Shown: positions 1 through 8,494 of the stretch, piece by piece
Layout of the letters: each line of letters starts with the position of its first letter
How positions within the stretch are numbered: position 1 is the stretch's first letter
Assembly (NCBI GenBank): GCA_944336125.1
Contig: CALVLA010000012.1
Coordinates: 1 to 35,080 of the forward strand
From: an uncultured Clostridia bacterium
Lineage (GTDB): Bacteria; Bacillota; Clostridia; Christensenellales; CAG-314
Direction: 5' to 3'
Length of the DNA: 35,080 nt
Notes under the pieces: generated by a model
The model's database searches: none
What the model was told of the DNA's origin: nothing
The model's input: only the letters and a program-made list of their open reading frames with translations
Translations under genes and position numbers: made by a program

Positions 1-113
1 GTATTTTACGCACATATTTTATAATATGTGTAAATATTTTATTCATAATATGAAATTGTAAATAATTTTGTACACTGACATAAAATATATCCTAAAAAAT
101 GGCACTATGGCGA

Positions 114-261
114 GTGCTTGAATAAACGAGCGGCTCGGCTACGCCTCGCTGTTCAAGCACCCGCCGCAAACAAAGCAACGCAAAAAAACGAAACTCAAAA
201 GCGCACGGCAACGGGCGATCGCCGCTGAACCGTTTGGCGTCCGTCCTTATGTTTCGGACGG
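114..261. repeat. GC-rich non-coding block with strong hairpins
   Basis: This block lies in a 619-base stretch that holds no gene I trust. A 9-bp inverted repeat (114-122 with 152-160) encloses an inner stem (127-134 with 143-148), giving one long hairpin of about 47 nt. A second hairpin pairs 241-246 with 256-261. The composition is clearly more GC-rich than the AT-rich flanks. An open frame crosses it on the minus strand, but it has no ribosome binding site and no recognisable motif. It could be a structured RNA or a REP/MITE-like repeat. The strand is undetermined. Confidence 0.4.
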
Positions 262-310
262 CACAATTTAAGTATTTAAAGTTGTATATATGACTGAGGC
301 ATATGCATAT

Positions 311-543
311 ATAAGGGGCATTTTTTGCGCCGTTGATTGTATATTGATTCAGAATGACAAAAAACACAGACAAAACCGAGATTCGGTTTTGTCTGTGTTT
401 TTCTTTAGTGGATAAAAATACTTATTCCAAACAGAGCAGAAAAGTCGCAGGTTACGAACTTTCAAACGCAAGGAAGAGGGAGTTTACTATGGTGTAAATG
501 ACCAAATTCTGCGTACGAATAAAGAGCGCAATATGCCCCTTAT
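311..543. repeat. Inverted-repeat pair bounding about 233 bp
   Basis: The 11-mer ATAAGGGGCAT at 311-321 recurs inverted at 533-543. Both copies are followed inward by a short spacer and GCGC (327-330 and 526-529). The enclosed segment contains the 361-402 hairpin and no convincing gene. Such terminal repeats can mark a MITE-like element. I see no clear target-site duplication, so this remains weak. Confidence 0.3.
361..402. terminator. Bidirectional intrinsic terminator-like hairpin
   Basis: There is a perfect 19-bp stem (361-379 with 383-401) with a 3-nt loop. The stem itself begins with A residues and ends with T residues, so either strand would give a U-tract. No gene is recognisable on either side, so its presence suggests a transcript, perhaps a small RNA, in the 1-360 or 403-580 interval. 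Confidence 0.6.
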
Positions 544-584
544 CCTCGGTCTGGTGGAGCTAATGCACACTAATTCGAATAAAA

Positions 585-615
585 AAACCTAAATCGATTT
601 GTTCGATTTAGGTTT
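585..615 (-). terminator. Terminator of tRNA-Leu
   Basis: A 13-bp stem pairs 585-597 with 603-615. Read on the minus strand it is followed by a run of seven T (581-587) just after the CCA end of tRNA-Leu, as expected for its terminator. Confidence 0.75.
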
Positions 616-619
616 GACT

Positions 620-705
620 TGGTGCCGAAGGCGGGACTTGAACCCGCACGTTGTCGCCAACAACGGATTTTGAGTCCGTCGCGTCTGCCATTCCACCACT
701 TCGGC
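620..705 (-). tRNA. tRNA-Leu (anticodon CAA)
   Basis: The minus strand folds as a class II tRNA with a 7-bp acceptor stem (699-705 with 624-630), a long variable arm typical of Leu/Ser, and an encoded CCA (620-622). The anticodon loop CTCAAAA gives anticodon CAA, which reads UUG. It has its own promoter (719-747) and terminator (585-615). Confidence 0.93.
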
Positions 706-718
706 AAGCTACCTGTTT

Positions 719-747
719 ATAGTAGCACAAAGCCAAAAATTTGACAA
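719..747 (-). promoter_or_regulatory. Promoter of tRNA-Leu
   Basis: On the minus strand there is a -35 TTGTCA (747-742), a 17-bp spacer and a -10 TACTAT (724-719), about 14 bp upstream of the tRNA 5' end. Confidence 0.6.
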
Positions 748-765
748 CTGATTTTCAAAATTTTT

Positions 766-1446
766 TCACAGCAGGCGGTAGTTGTTTATTTCAAGCTCAA
801 AGGCGTAACCTATGAATTTTGCAGCCGCCGTGCACATTTTCATACGTTGCAAAAATATTTCAAAATAGTCCATAGGCGCGCAGATTTCCGTGTTGATGGT
901 CAGCCTCAAAAATATTTCCTTTTTCTCGGCGTCAATTTCAAATCTGTTGTCTGTTACCGCAAAATTTACTCTGTCGTGGATGTCGTTGAAATCCATCAGA
1001 GTTTTGTTTGGAGATATTTTACTTTCCCTTACCCTGCTTCTGTGAACGTCGCTTTTATCCGCCAAAATAAGTGCCGCCGAAATGTTACTCACCGCAAGTC
1101 CCGAGCCTTCGTCGTGGTTTCCTATCGCAAGCATTATCTCAGCCGCCTCGTCATAGCTCATTCCGAGTTTCGTAAGCAGCTGATACGCCAAAATTGCTCC
1201 GCTGTGCGGATGGTCCATTCTGTTTACGGCATTTCCAATGTCGTGCAGATAAGCGGCAATTTCCCCAAGCTCAATCTCCCTTTTAGGACAACCCAAAAGC
1301 GTCAGGATTTCCTTTGACCTTGCCGCGGTAATTCCTATGTGCCTCAAACTGTGCTCGGTATAGCCCAAAACCTGCAGCTGTTTTTCCGCCGCATTAAGCA
1401 ACGTCTGAACTTCGTGATTTTTTTTAAGTGTTTCGATTGTAATCAT
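766..1446 (-). CDS. HD-domain phosphohydrolase
   Basis: This 226-aa protein carries the metal-binding signature of the HD superfamily: H32/H36, the H68-D69 doublet in LHDIGN, HPHSG at 79-83, NHDE at 110-113, and D130/D133 in ADKSDVH. Such proteins are soluble metal-dependent phosphatases or nucleotidases; the substrate cannot be told from sequence. The start is supported by AGAGGAAAA just upstream of the ATG. It lies downstream of the nrdD-nrdG-dut operon on the same strand but is separated by a terminator (1496-1523), so it is probably transcribed alone or by read-through. A role in nucleotide clean-up next to nrd/dut is tempting but is only inference. Confidence 0.85.
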   Translation of the reverse strand: MITIETLKKNHEVQTLLNAAEKQLQVLGYTEHSLRHIGITAARSKEILTLLGCPKREIELGEIAAYLHDIGNAVNRMDHPHSGAILAYQLLTKLGMSYDEAAEIMLAIGNHDEGSGLAVSNISAALILADKSDVHRSRVRESKISPNKTLMDFNDIHDRVNFAVTDNRFEIDAEKKEIFLRLTINTEICAPMDYFEIFLQRMKMCTAAAKFIGYAFELEINNYRLL

Positions 1447-1495
1447 TTTTCCTCTTTAAACTTATTTTTTTCTGATTGATTTATTCCCCAAATTT

Positions 1496-1523
1496 CAAAA
1501 AACGACACCCAAATGGGTGCCGT
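1496..1523 (-). terminator. Terminator of the nrdD-nrdG-dut operon
   Basis: The stem 1502-1523 (CACCCA/TGGGTG core with one wobble pair) is followed on the minus strand by six T. It sits right after the dut stop codon. Confidence 0.7.
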
Positions 1524-1527
1524 CAGT

Positions 1528-2046
1528 TTATTTGCAATTTCCGGTACTTCCGAAACCTCCGTTTCTGATTTCGGTTGTATCATCGTCTGTTGTTATACCG
1601 AAAGGCAAAAATATGCCTTGCGCAAAGCCCGTGCCGACGTCAAGTTCGACGGTTTTGTCCGTCTGCGAGTCGTTTGTGACTTTTACGAAAATATGTCCCT
1701 CATTGTCACTCATATAGTAGTCGCTGTCGATAATTCCCACCGTGTTGTCAAGCTGCAAGCGATACTTAAATCCCAAACCGCTTCGCGGAAAAATTTGAAG
1801 CACCCAGCCCTCGTCGATTTTAACGCGTATGCCGGTAGGAATTTTTACGCTTTCGCCTTTTTTGAGCGTTACTTTCACCGTGCTGAAAAAATCGTAACCG
1901 GCGCTTCCTTTTGTGGCGCGCTTAGGCAGTTTTATGTTTTGATAAATTTCCTCGGCAATGTCTTTTTCGCAGCCGAATTCGCTGACGTAAGAATTTACGA
2001 ACTGCTCTTTTGAAACTTTAAAAAAAGTTGCGACTTTTTCCATCAT
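1528..2046 (-). CDS. dut: dUTP diphosphatase (dUTPase)
   Basis: dUTPase hydrolyses dUTP to dUMP and pyrophosphate, keeping uracil out of DNA and feeding dTMP synthesis. All five trimeric dUTPase motifs are visible in the 172-aa product: AGYDF (49-53), PRSGLG (87-92), GIIDSDY (104-110), GTGFAQG (139-144 region) and the C-terminal RNGGFGSTG (161-169). An N-terminal extension of about 40 residues precedes motif I, so the protein is longer than the usual 145-150 aa; I recall this form from other Clostridia. I chose the ATG at 2046 because it overlaps the nrdG stop as ATGA, a typical coupling junction. The open frame extends further upstream but only inside nrdG. Placement behind anaerobic reductase genes links dNTP production to dUTP removal. 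Confidence 0.93.
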   Translation of the reverse strand: MMEKVATFFKVSKEQFVNSYVSEFGCEKDIAEEIYQNIKLPKRATKGSAGYDFFSTVKVTLKKGESVKIPTGIRVKIDEGWVLQIFPRSGLGFKYRLQLDNTVGIIDSDYYMSDNEGHIFVKVTNDSQTDKTVELDVGTGFAQGIFLPFGITTDDDTTEIRNGGFGSTGNCK

Positions 2047-2534
2047 TCGCAGTGCAGAACAACTCTGCCCTCCTTCAAACTTTTTTGCACGTCGATTACA
2101 CGCTGGTTGGAACTTCCTCTCCATTTGAGTTTAGTGTCTTTTAACGCCAGTACGAATTTTCCGTCGACAAGCACGTCAACGTACTTCATGATAGGAAGGT
2201 CCTTAACCTCTTCGTAACCATACCCAGTATAAACCCAAATCGACTTTTGGGGAAAGCGTTTTTTTATTTCCTGCGCCAAATTTTGCACACATTTTACATT
2301 TGCCTTGTAAAGCGGGTCACCGCCTGAAAAAGTAATTCCCGAAATATAATCATGCTTTAACTGTTCGAAAATTTCATTTTCGGCGTTTTCATCAAACACA
2401 AGCCCGCAGTTTTCGTCCCATGTGATTTGATTGTGGCAGCCCGGGCAGGCATGCTCGCAACCCGACACCCACAAAACAACCCTGAGTCCGTCGCCGTTAA
2501 GCATGTCGTCTTTCGTAATATTGTGATAACGCAT
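2043..2534 (-). CDS. nrdG: Anaerobic ribonucleotide reductase activating protein
   Basis: NrdG is the radical-SAM activase that installs the glycyl radical in NrdD. The 163-aa product has the CX3CX2C iron-sulfur motif in CEHACPGC (C26, C30, C33) and a SAM-binding TFSGGDP segment near residue 70. The length fits the family. The start lies 2 bp after the nrdD stop, and its stop overlaps the dut start by ATGA. The three genes therefore form one operon with tight coupling, under the NrdR-type promoter at 4683-4758. Confidence 0.95.
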   Translation of the reverse strand: MRYHNITKDDMLNGDGLRVVLWVSGCEHACPGCHNQITWDENCGLVFDENAENEIFEQLKHDYISGITFSGGDPLYKANVKCVQNLAQEIKKRFPQKSIWVYTGYGYEEVKDLPIMKYVDVLVDGKFVLALKDTKLKWRGSSNQRVIDVQKSLKEGRVVLHCE

Positions 2535-2536
2535 AA

Positions 2537-4657
2537 TTACATACTTTTCCTATCTTTGATTTCGTCCATTTTTGCGGCGTTGAGGCGTGTGTCACCCTTT
2601 ACCCTGCTGTATGAGAGATAGCCGTTCATTCTGTCGATTTTGGTAAGATTTTTGCTTCCGCATTTAGGACATACGTCCATATCAAGCTCCTGATGACCGC
2701 AGTCGTCGCAGTAAGAAAGCGAAAGGTTTACTCCTTCGTAAAGTCCCATTTTCATGGCTCTGCGTACCAGCGTTTTGATTGCCTCTTTGTTGTAGTCGAC
2801 AGGATACTTGACGTACTGAATTTTTCCGCCGTTGCAGAGGTTCCAGAAACGCGACTCATTGTTTTGCTTTTCGATAGGAGTCATATCTTCCGTAACATGG
2901 CAATGGAAGCTGTTTGTGACGTAGCTTCTGTCCGAAACGTTTTCGATAATTCCGAATTCTTTACGGAACTGTTCTACCTGCAAACCGCAAAGGCTTTCGG
3001 CAGGAGTGCCGTAAATTGCGTAAAGTCTGTTGTCTTTTTCCTTAAACTCGTTGATTTTTTCGTTAATGTGCCTGAGAGTTTCCAAAGCGAACTCGCCGTC
3101 TTCCCTTATCGACTTGCCGTTGTAAAGCTGTTGCAATTCGTTGAGTGCGGTAATACCGAAGGAAGCGGTTGCCGATTTCAAAAGCGGCTTGATTTTTTCG
3201 TTGTATTTAAGATGTCCGCCGTAAAAGCCTCCTTCGCAGTAAGCAAGCGGATTTGTGCTTGCCCTCATTTCCGAAAGGTAAGCGTAAGTTCTCAGGTGCA
3301 AATTTCTGATAAGTTCGAGATAATAATCCAAAACCTCAAAAAAGTCTTTGCTTTCCCTTTGCGATTTTGCGTAAATCATAGGCAGGTGAAGGCTGACCGC
3401 GCCAATGTTGAAACGCCCCACAAAAACAGGTTTGTCATTTTCGTCGGCAGGTTTCATGCCTCCCCTTTCATACCAAGGCGACAAAAAGGCTCTGCAGCCC
3501 ATAGGGCTCACGACCTCACCGTATTTTTTATACATTTCGGGAACGTAGCCTTCGCCGGTAAGCGACAGCCAGTCGGGATACATCGATTTTGCCGAACACT
3601 CGATACCTGCTTCGAAAACGTCCTCCAAAGGTTTGCCCTCGCCGTGAAGGTTTTCGTCGTAAAGGAAAATTATTTTAGGAAAAAGCACAGGTTTTTTGCA
3701 CGTCTTTTTACCTTGACCGCCTTTTCGTACTTCGAGCATGGTGATTGCCGCCATTTTTCCGAAAGTGTCCTGCGCAAGACCCGCGGTAACAGAAATAAAC
3801 GGATAATCTCCCCTTGAACTTGCAACAGTGTTAAATTTATACTCCCAACCTTGAAAACCTTGCCTGAACAATTCCTTGACGTCTTCCATTGCGGTTTTTT
3901 CCGCTTTGCTTTGGTCAAGCCCAAGGTCGAGATACTTGTTTTTTAACATAACAAAAGACTTTTCAGCATAAGGCGACAGAATTTTGTCAGCTTGCGGTAT
4001 CGTAAAACCGCCGTACTGCTGACTTGCGGCGGAAAGCACGACGTCGCCTATTACGTCAAATGCTACGTCGAGGGTTTTAGGTTCGTTGTACCAAAGGTTT
4101 CCCATTTCGAAACCGCCCTTCAGTACAGACGCCACGTCAAACAGACAGCAGTTCATAGTATCGCGTCTTGCCGACATGTCGTGCACGTAAATGTAACCTT
4201 CTCTGCACGCCTGCAATTCGTTGTTGTTTAAAAAGAATTTTTGATAAAGCTCTTTGTTAAGCTGATTGAAAATAAGGCTTCGCTTTGTGGACACCAGCGC
4301 GCTGTCCGAGTTGCTGTTTTCCTTGTCGCCGATGTACATGATCGCCTGACTTTTTTTGTAAACGTCGTCAAGCATACGCACGAAATCCTGCTTGTAGTTT
4401 CGGTAATCGCGGTAGCTTTTTGCGACTTCGGGTTTTACCTTTTCCAATGCGCTTTCAACAATATTGTGCATAGTAGCGATGGCGACCCTGTCTGTTCCCA
4501 GCGAAAAAACTTTTTCGTCAACAAGCCTGCAAATTTCGTCTTCTTCCTCTTTGGTAAAAGACACGAGAGCGCGATATGCCGACTTGTTTACCGCCGTGAC
4601 GACCTTTTGTACGTTGTAATCCTCATGTGTTCCGTCTTTTTTGATAACCTGCAACAT
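2537..4657 (-). CDS. nrdD: Anaerobic ribonucleoside-triphosphate reductase (class III)
   Basis: NrdD reduces ribonucleoside triphosphates to dNTPs by glycyl-radical chemistry without oxygen. The 706-aa protein starts with an ATP-cone regulatory domain (about 1-90), continues with the catalytic barrel, and ends with a zinc site (C650, C653, C663, C666) and the glycyl-radical loop RMNGYLSYSR with G679. It is full length. The gene is followed after 2 bp by nrdG. No aerobic reductase is seen in the window, which fits an anaerobe. The start is supported by AAAGGAGG upstream of the ATG and a consensus promoter 70-100 bp upstream. Confidence 0.96.
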   Translation of the reverse strand: MLQVIKKDGTHEDYNVQKVVTAVNKSAYRALVSFTKEEEDEICRLVDEKVFSLGTDRVAIATMHNIVESALEKVKPEVAKSYRDYRNYKQDFVRMLDDVYKKSQAIMYIGDKENSNSDSALVSTKRSLIFNQLNKELYQKFFLNNNELQACREGYIYVHDMSARRDTMNCCLFDVASVLKGGFEMGNLWYNEPKTLDVAFDVIGDVVLSAASQQYGGFTIPQADKILSPYAEKSFVMLKNKYLDLGLDQSKAEKTAMEDVKELFRQGFQGWEYKFNTVASSRGDYPFISVTAGLAQDTFGKMAAITMLEVRKGGQGKKTCKKPVLFPKIIFLYDENLHGEGKPLEDVFEAGIECSAKSMYPDWLSLTGEGYVPEMYKKYGEVVSPMGCRAFLSPWYERGGMKPADENDKPVFVGRFNIGAVSLHLPMIYAKSQRESKDFFEVLDYYLELIRNLHLRTYAYLSEMRASTNPLAYCEGGFYGGHLKYNEKIKPLLKSATASFGITALNELQQLYNGKSIREDGEFALETLRHINEKINEFKEKDNRLYAIYGTPAESLCGLQVEQFRKEFGIIENVSDRSYVTNSFHCHVTEDMTPIEKQNNESRFWNLCNGGKIQYVKYPVDYNKEAIKTLVRRAMKMGLYEGVNLSLSYCDDCGHQELDMDVCPKCGSKNLTKIDRMNGYLSYSRVKGDTRLNAAKMDEIKDRKSM

Positions 4658-4682
4658 ATAGCCTCCTTTTAAACAAAAAGCA

Positions 4683-4723
4683 CAACATATTGTGTTGCTG
4701 CCTTTAATTTTTTCAACATATTG
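4683..4723 (-). promoter_or_regulatory. Pair of NrdR-type boxes upstream of nrdD
   Basis: Two identical 10-bp palindromic cores, CAATATGTTG on the minus strand, lie at 4692-4683 and 4723-4714. They are 31 bp apart, about three helical turns. Their surroundings, for example ACACAATATGTTGTG for the first, match the known NrdR box consensus acaCwAtATaTwGtgt. NrdR represses nrd genes when ATP or dATP signals sufficient nucleotides. The boxes start at the expected transcription start and run downstream, where a bound repressor would block transcription. Confidence 0.75.
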
Positions 4724-4728
4724 CAGGT

Positions 4729-4758
4729 ATTATAAATCCACGAAAAATCCGATGTCAA
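4729..4758 (-). promoter_or_regulatory. Consensus promoter of nrdD-nrdG-dut
   Basis: On the minus strand there is a perfect -35 TTGACA (4758-4753), an 18-bp spacer and a perfect -10 TATAAT (4734-4729). The expected start site near 4722 falls inside the upstream NrdR-type box. Confidence 0.85.
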
Positions 4759-4834
4759 TAATAACAGCCAAAAAACTCAATAAAAAAACGCGTTATTTTT
4801 TTGAGGAAATTTTTTTCCTGAATGAAAAAAACCG

Positions 4835-4863
4835 TTGCCTAAAAGCTATGAATAAATTAAAAT
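4835..4863 (+). promoter_or_regulatory. Promoter of the Y-family polymerase gene
   Basis: A -35 TTGCCT (4835-4840), a 17-bp spacer and a -10 TAAAAT (4858-4863) place the transcription start at or beside the ATG at 4871. This would make the mRNA leaderless. No LexA-type box was recognised. Confidence 0.5.
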
Positions 4864-4870
4864 TTTGCTG

Positions 4871-6121
4871 ATGAAAGAAACACGGGAAAAAGTAATTTTA
4901 CATTGTGACCTAAACAATTTTTACGCGTCGGTTGAGTGCCTGCTTAACCCGGGACTCAAAGGCTACTGCATTGCAGTAACCGGCGACAGCGACATGAGGC
5001 ACGGAATAATTCTCGCAAAAAGCAACGAGGCAAAGGCATGCGGAGTAAAGACTGCTGAAACAGTCTGGATGGCGAAAAAAAAGTGCCCCGACTTGATTTG
5101 CGTTCCGCCGCATTACGACGCTTACGTAAGGTATTCCAAGGCGGTAAAAAACATTTACAAACGTTACAGCGACAAGGTTGAATCTTTCAGCCTTGACGAA
5201 TGTTGGATTGACGTAACAGACTCGCAGAATATTTTTGGCGACGGCAAAAAAATTGCCGACGAGATACGCGAAGTAGTAAAGCAAGAAACTGGACTTACCA
5301 TTTCGGTGGGAGTTTCGTTTACCAAATCCTTCGCGAAACTCGGGTCCGACATGAAAAAGCCCGACGCCACCACAGTAATAGACAGGGAAAATTTCAGAAA
5401 AAAAGTTTGGCCGCTTGACGTGTCGGATATGCTGATGATAGGCAAAAAAACGGCTGAAAAACTCAACCGTTACAACATTTACACCATAGGCGACCTTGCA
5501 AAAGCCGACGAAAGCCTTTTGAAGGACTTGCTCGGCATAAACGGGTCAAAAATCATAGACGCCGCCAACGGACGGGATTTTTCCGAAGTAAACGGAGTCG
5601 ACGACGAACGCGAAATAAAAAGCGTAGGACACGGCACTACCGCTTCAAAGGACATCGACAATTATCAAGACGTCGAAAGTCTCATTTACTTTTTGAGCGA
5701 AATGATTTCGACAAGATTAAGACGTTACGGAGTTGAGGGAAAAACCGTCTGCGTGGATTTGAGAGACACCGACTTGCGTCACGTCACAAGGCAAAAAGCT
5801 TTGTCAAGATACACCGTCCTTACAAAAGACATAGCAAAAGCAGCGATAGAACTCACAAAAGACAACTGGAACCCGTCGCAATCGCTTCCTTTAAGAACTG
5901 TTTCAGTCGCGGTGTCGGGACTTAAAAAGACGAGCGACGCCACTCAGCAAGACTTTTTCAACGAAAACAGACAAAAAGACGAAAGCGTCGAAAAAGCCAT
6001 GGACGCCATACGAGGAAAATACGGATTTCAGTCTATTATACGCGCAAACTTTTTCGGGTCCGACTTTATCGAGGACAGACATTACGGCGACGAGGATTTG
6101 CTGCCCTTTAAAAGAGGTTAA
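4871..6121 (+). CDS. Y-family DNA polymerase (DinB/Pol IV-like)
   Basis: This is a translesion polymerase that copies past damaged bases. The 416-aa product shows catalytic motif I, LHCDLNNFYASVE (D13), and motif SLDECWIDVT (D109, E110), followed by HhH segments (MLMIGKKTAEKL, DLLGINGSKI) and a little-finger domain. A tail with DLLPF near the C-terminus may bind the sliding clamp, but it is not a clear canonical motif. I chose the ATG at 4871 over the in-frame TTG at 4865 because it starts at the expected transcription start. No Shine-Dalgarno is visible for either. It is monocistronic, convergent with metH, and shares a bidirectional terminator. Confidence 0.9.
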   Translation: MKETREKVILHCDLNNFYASVECLLNPGLKGYCIAVTGDSDMRHGIILAKSNEAKACGVKTAETVWMAKKKCPDLICVPPHYDAYVRYSKAVKNIYKRYSDKVESFSLDECWIDVTDSQNIFGDGKKIADEIREVVKQETGLTISVGVSFTKSFAKLGSDMKKPDATTVIDRENFRKKVWPLDVSDMLMIGKKTAEKLNRYNIYTIGDLAKADESLLKDLLGINGSKIIDAANGRDFSEVNGVDDEREIKSVGHGTTASKDIDNYQDVESLIYFLSEMISTRLRRYGVEGKTVCVDLRDTDLRHVTRQKALSRYTVLTKDIAKAAIELTKDNWNPSQSLPLRTVSVAVSGLKKTSDATQQDFFNENRQKDESVEKAMDAIRGKYGFQSIIRANFFGSDFIEDRHYGDEDLLPFKRG

Positions 6122-6149
6122 AAAAAGCGGAGCTTTTACTCCGCTTTTT
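6122..6149. terminator. Bidirectional terminator between polymerase and metH
   Basis: An A-rich stem (6122-6132 with 6139-6149) around a 6-nt loop sits between two convergent stop codons and has T-tracts in both directions. Confidence 0.85.
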
Positions 6150-6153
6150 GTTT

Positions 6154-8493
6154 TTAATCAAAATATTTCGACAGTTTCCTGACGGCTTCCTGAGCGTCTT
6201 TTGAGTAAACGTCAGCGCCTATTGTATCCGCAAAACTTTGCGTCACCACCGCTCCGCCTACCGCAACTATGATTTCAGGATATTTTTCTTTAATCTGCTT
6301 TACCGTATCCGCCATATTGTCGAGAGTCGTAGTCATTAGCGCCGACAGCCCTACCACAGACGGATTGTGAGTTTTTATGTTTTGCTCTATTTGGTCAAAA
6401 CCCACGTCTTTTCCCAAGTCGATGATTTTGTAACCATAATTTGAAAGCACCGCTTTGACGATGTTTTTTCCTATATCGTGAACGTCCCCTTTGACTGTCG
6501 CCAAAAGCATAGTAGCCTTGTATGCGCTTACGCCCGACATATAGTTTGCCTTTATTTCGTCAAGCACCGCTTTTGCGCTTTCAGCCCCTGCGATAAGCTG
6601 AGGCAAAAAGGCTTTTCCTTCCTCATACTTTTGACCGAGGTCGTTGAGCGCCCTTATCACCTCGCCGTCTATTACCGACATAAAATTATCTTTGTTTACG
6701 TCGCGTTTTGCCAAAGCAAGGCTTTCGCCTTTTAACCCTTTAAGCACCGCGTCGTATATAGTCAGCTCGGCGGAGGAAACTGCTTCCTCTTTTATGCCTG
6801 CCACCTTTTCGATATATTTTTTGCAGCCTTTGTCCTTTCCCAACAACGCGTCTTTTGCAAAAGGGTTTTCGGCAGGTTTAAGCGAAGGATTAATGATTAC
6901 CGCGGTGAGTCCGTCGTCTGTCATCATTTTGTAAAAGGTGCCGTTTATGATACTGCGGTTAGGAAGTCCGAATGAAACGTTTGACAGTCCCAAAACCGTT
7001 TTTACGCCCAATTTGTTCAGTTCCCTCACTGTTTCGGCGGTAACGTTTGCATTGTTGTCGTCGACGCTTATCGACATTGTCAAGGCGTCAAACAAAAGTT
7101 TTTCCTTTTTTATGCCGTATTTTTGGGCTTCAAGTATAATTCTTTTTGCTATTTCCAGCCTGCCCTCTACGGTTGACGGAATTCCATTTTCGTCAAGGCA
7201 AAGACCTATTACGTATGCACCGTATTTTTTTGCAAGAGGGAAAACACCCTCCATACTTTTTTGCTCGCCGTTTACAGAGTTGATGAGCGCCACTCCGTTT
7301 GTGACTCTCAACGCCCTTTCCAAAGCGGACAGCCTGCCAGTATCGACGCAAAGAGGCAAATCGCTTACTGCCTGCACCGAAACCACCGCCTTTTCAAGGG
7401 CAGCTGCCTCGTCAATTCCTCCGAGTCCAACGTTTATGTCAAGCACCTGCGCTCCTGCTTCCGTTTGCTCCGAAGCGAGAGAAACTATATAATCGAAATC
7501 GTTTTCGACAAGAGCCTGTTTGAGGCGAGGTTTGCCTGTAGGATTTATCCTTTCGCCTATTACCACGGTAGGCAAAAAGTCCACCGTTTTTGAGGCACTG
7601 CAAATTCCCTCAACCTCGTTGTCAAAAATTTTGAAAGGTATGTTTTGGGTAAGTTTTACAGTCTTTTCGATGTATTTTTCGTTTGTACCGCAGCAGCCGC
7701 CAAGCATCGAAATACCCAGTTCCGCAATTTTTGCGATATGACACGAAAAAGCCTCAGCATCCATGTCGTAGCAAGTTTTTCCCTCTTTGATGTAAGGCAT
7801 GCCTGCGTTAGGTTTGACAAAAACAGGTACAGCGGCATACTTTACGATTTCCTTAGCGTTGTCGTACATCATGTCGGGACCTATTCCGCAGTTGAAGCCC
7901 AAAGCGTCAACTCCAAGCCCCTGCGCCGTCAACACAAATGATTTTATTCCGACACCTGTGTAAGTCCTTTGATTTTGTTCAAAAGACATGCTGCTCCAAA
8001 CTGGAAGCGTTGTGTTTTCCTTAAACGCCAAAATCGCGGCGCGAAGCTCCGCCAAGTCAGTCATTGTTTCAAGCACGACAACATCGACGTCGGTGTTTTG
8101 TACGATTTCGGCCTGTTCCTTAAAGTACTCGTAAGCATCGTTGAAAGAAAGGTCGCCGAAAGGATAAAGCAGTTCTCCCAAAGGTCCGCACGAATACCCT
8201 ACGTACTTGTCTTCCCCTGCGGCTTTTCTGGCGGTTTCCACGGCACTTTCGATGACGGTTTTCAAGTCGGCATTTGTGAGTTTAAGCCTGTTGGCACCGA
8301 AGGTGTTCGTATAAACTATGTCGCTGCCGTTGTTGATATATCTTTTGTGAATAGTCTGTATAACGTCGGGATGACTGACGTTCAAAAGTTCCGCTCCGTT
8401 TGTGGAGTAGTTCATGGCAATGAGAGAACTTCCCATTCCTCCGTCAAGGTAAAACCTACCTTCCCTTATACGCTGACTTATGTTTTTTCGCAT
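6154..8493 (-). CDS. metH: Cobalamin-dependent methionine synthase core, without activation domain
   Basis: MetH transfers methyl from 5-methyl-THF through cobalamin to homocysteine, making methionine. The 779 aa contain the homocysteine methyltransferase barrel (about 1-290; DGGMG at 17-21; zinc ligands C202, C267, C268), the pterin-binding domain (about 310-560, starting IGERINPTG at 312), a B12 cap, and a B12-binding domain with DVHDIG (D670, H672, G675; H672 is the axial cobalt ligand). The AdoMet-binding reactivation domain of full-length MetH is absent. It is encoded as a separate gene immediately upstream (8495-9166), so the enzyme is split, not truncated. It is last in the metF operon and starts 1 bp after the preceding stop. 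Confidence 0.94.
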   Translation of the reverse strand: MRKNISQRIREGRFYLDGGMGSSLIAMNYSTNGAELLNVSHPDVIQTIHKRYINNGSDIVYTNTFGANRLKLTNADLKTVIESAVETARKAAGEDKYVGYSCGPLGELLYPFGDLSFNDAYEYFKEQAEIVQNTDVDVVVLETMTDLAELRAAILAFKENTTLPVWSSMSFEQNQRTYTGVGIKSFVLTAQGLGVDALGFNCGIGPDMMYDNAKEIVKYAAVPVFVKPNAGMPYIKEGKTCYDMDAEAFSCHIAKIAELGISMLGGCCGTNEKYIEKTVKLTQNIPFKIFDNEVEGICSASKTVDFLPTVVIGERINPTGKPRLKQALVENDFDYIVSLASEQTEAGAQVLDINVGLGGIDEAAALEKAVVSVQAVSDLPLCVDTGRLSALERALRVTNGVALINSVNGEQKSMEGVFPLAKKYGAYVIGLCLDENGIPSTVEGRLEIAKRIILEAQKYGIKKEKLLFDALTMSISVDDNNANVTAETVRELNKLGVKTVLGLSNVSFGLPNRSIINGTFYKMMTDDGLTAVIINPSLKPAENPFAKDALLGKDKGCKKYIEKVAGIKEEAVSSAELTIYDAVLKGLKGESLALAKRDVNKDNFMSVIDGEVIRALNDLGQKYEEGKAFLPQLIAGAESAKAVLDEIKANYMSGVSAYKATMLLATVKGDVHDIGKNIVKAVLSNYGYKIIDLGKDVGFDQIEQNIKTHNPSVVGLSALMTTTLDNMADTVKQIKEKYPEIIVAVGGAVVTQSFADTIGADVYSKDAQEAVRKLSKYFD

Positions 8494-8494
8494 A

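Noticed and set aside
92..373. 93-codon minus-strand open frame
   Set aside because: No ribosome site, low-complexity translation, and it crosses strong hairpins and one inverted repeat; more likely non-coding.
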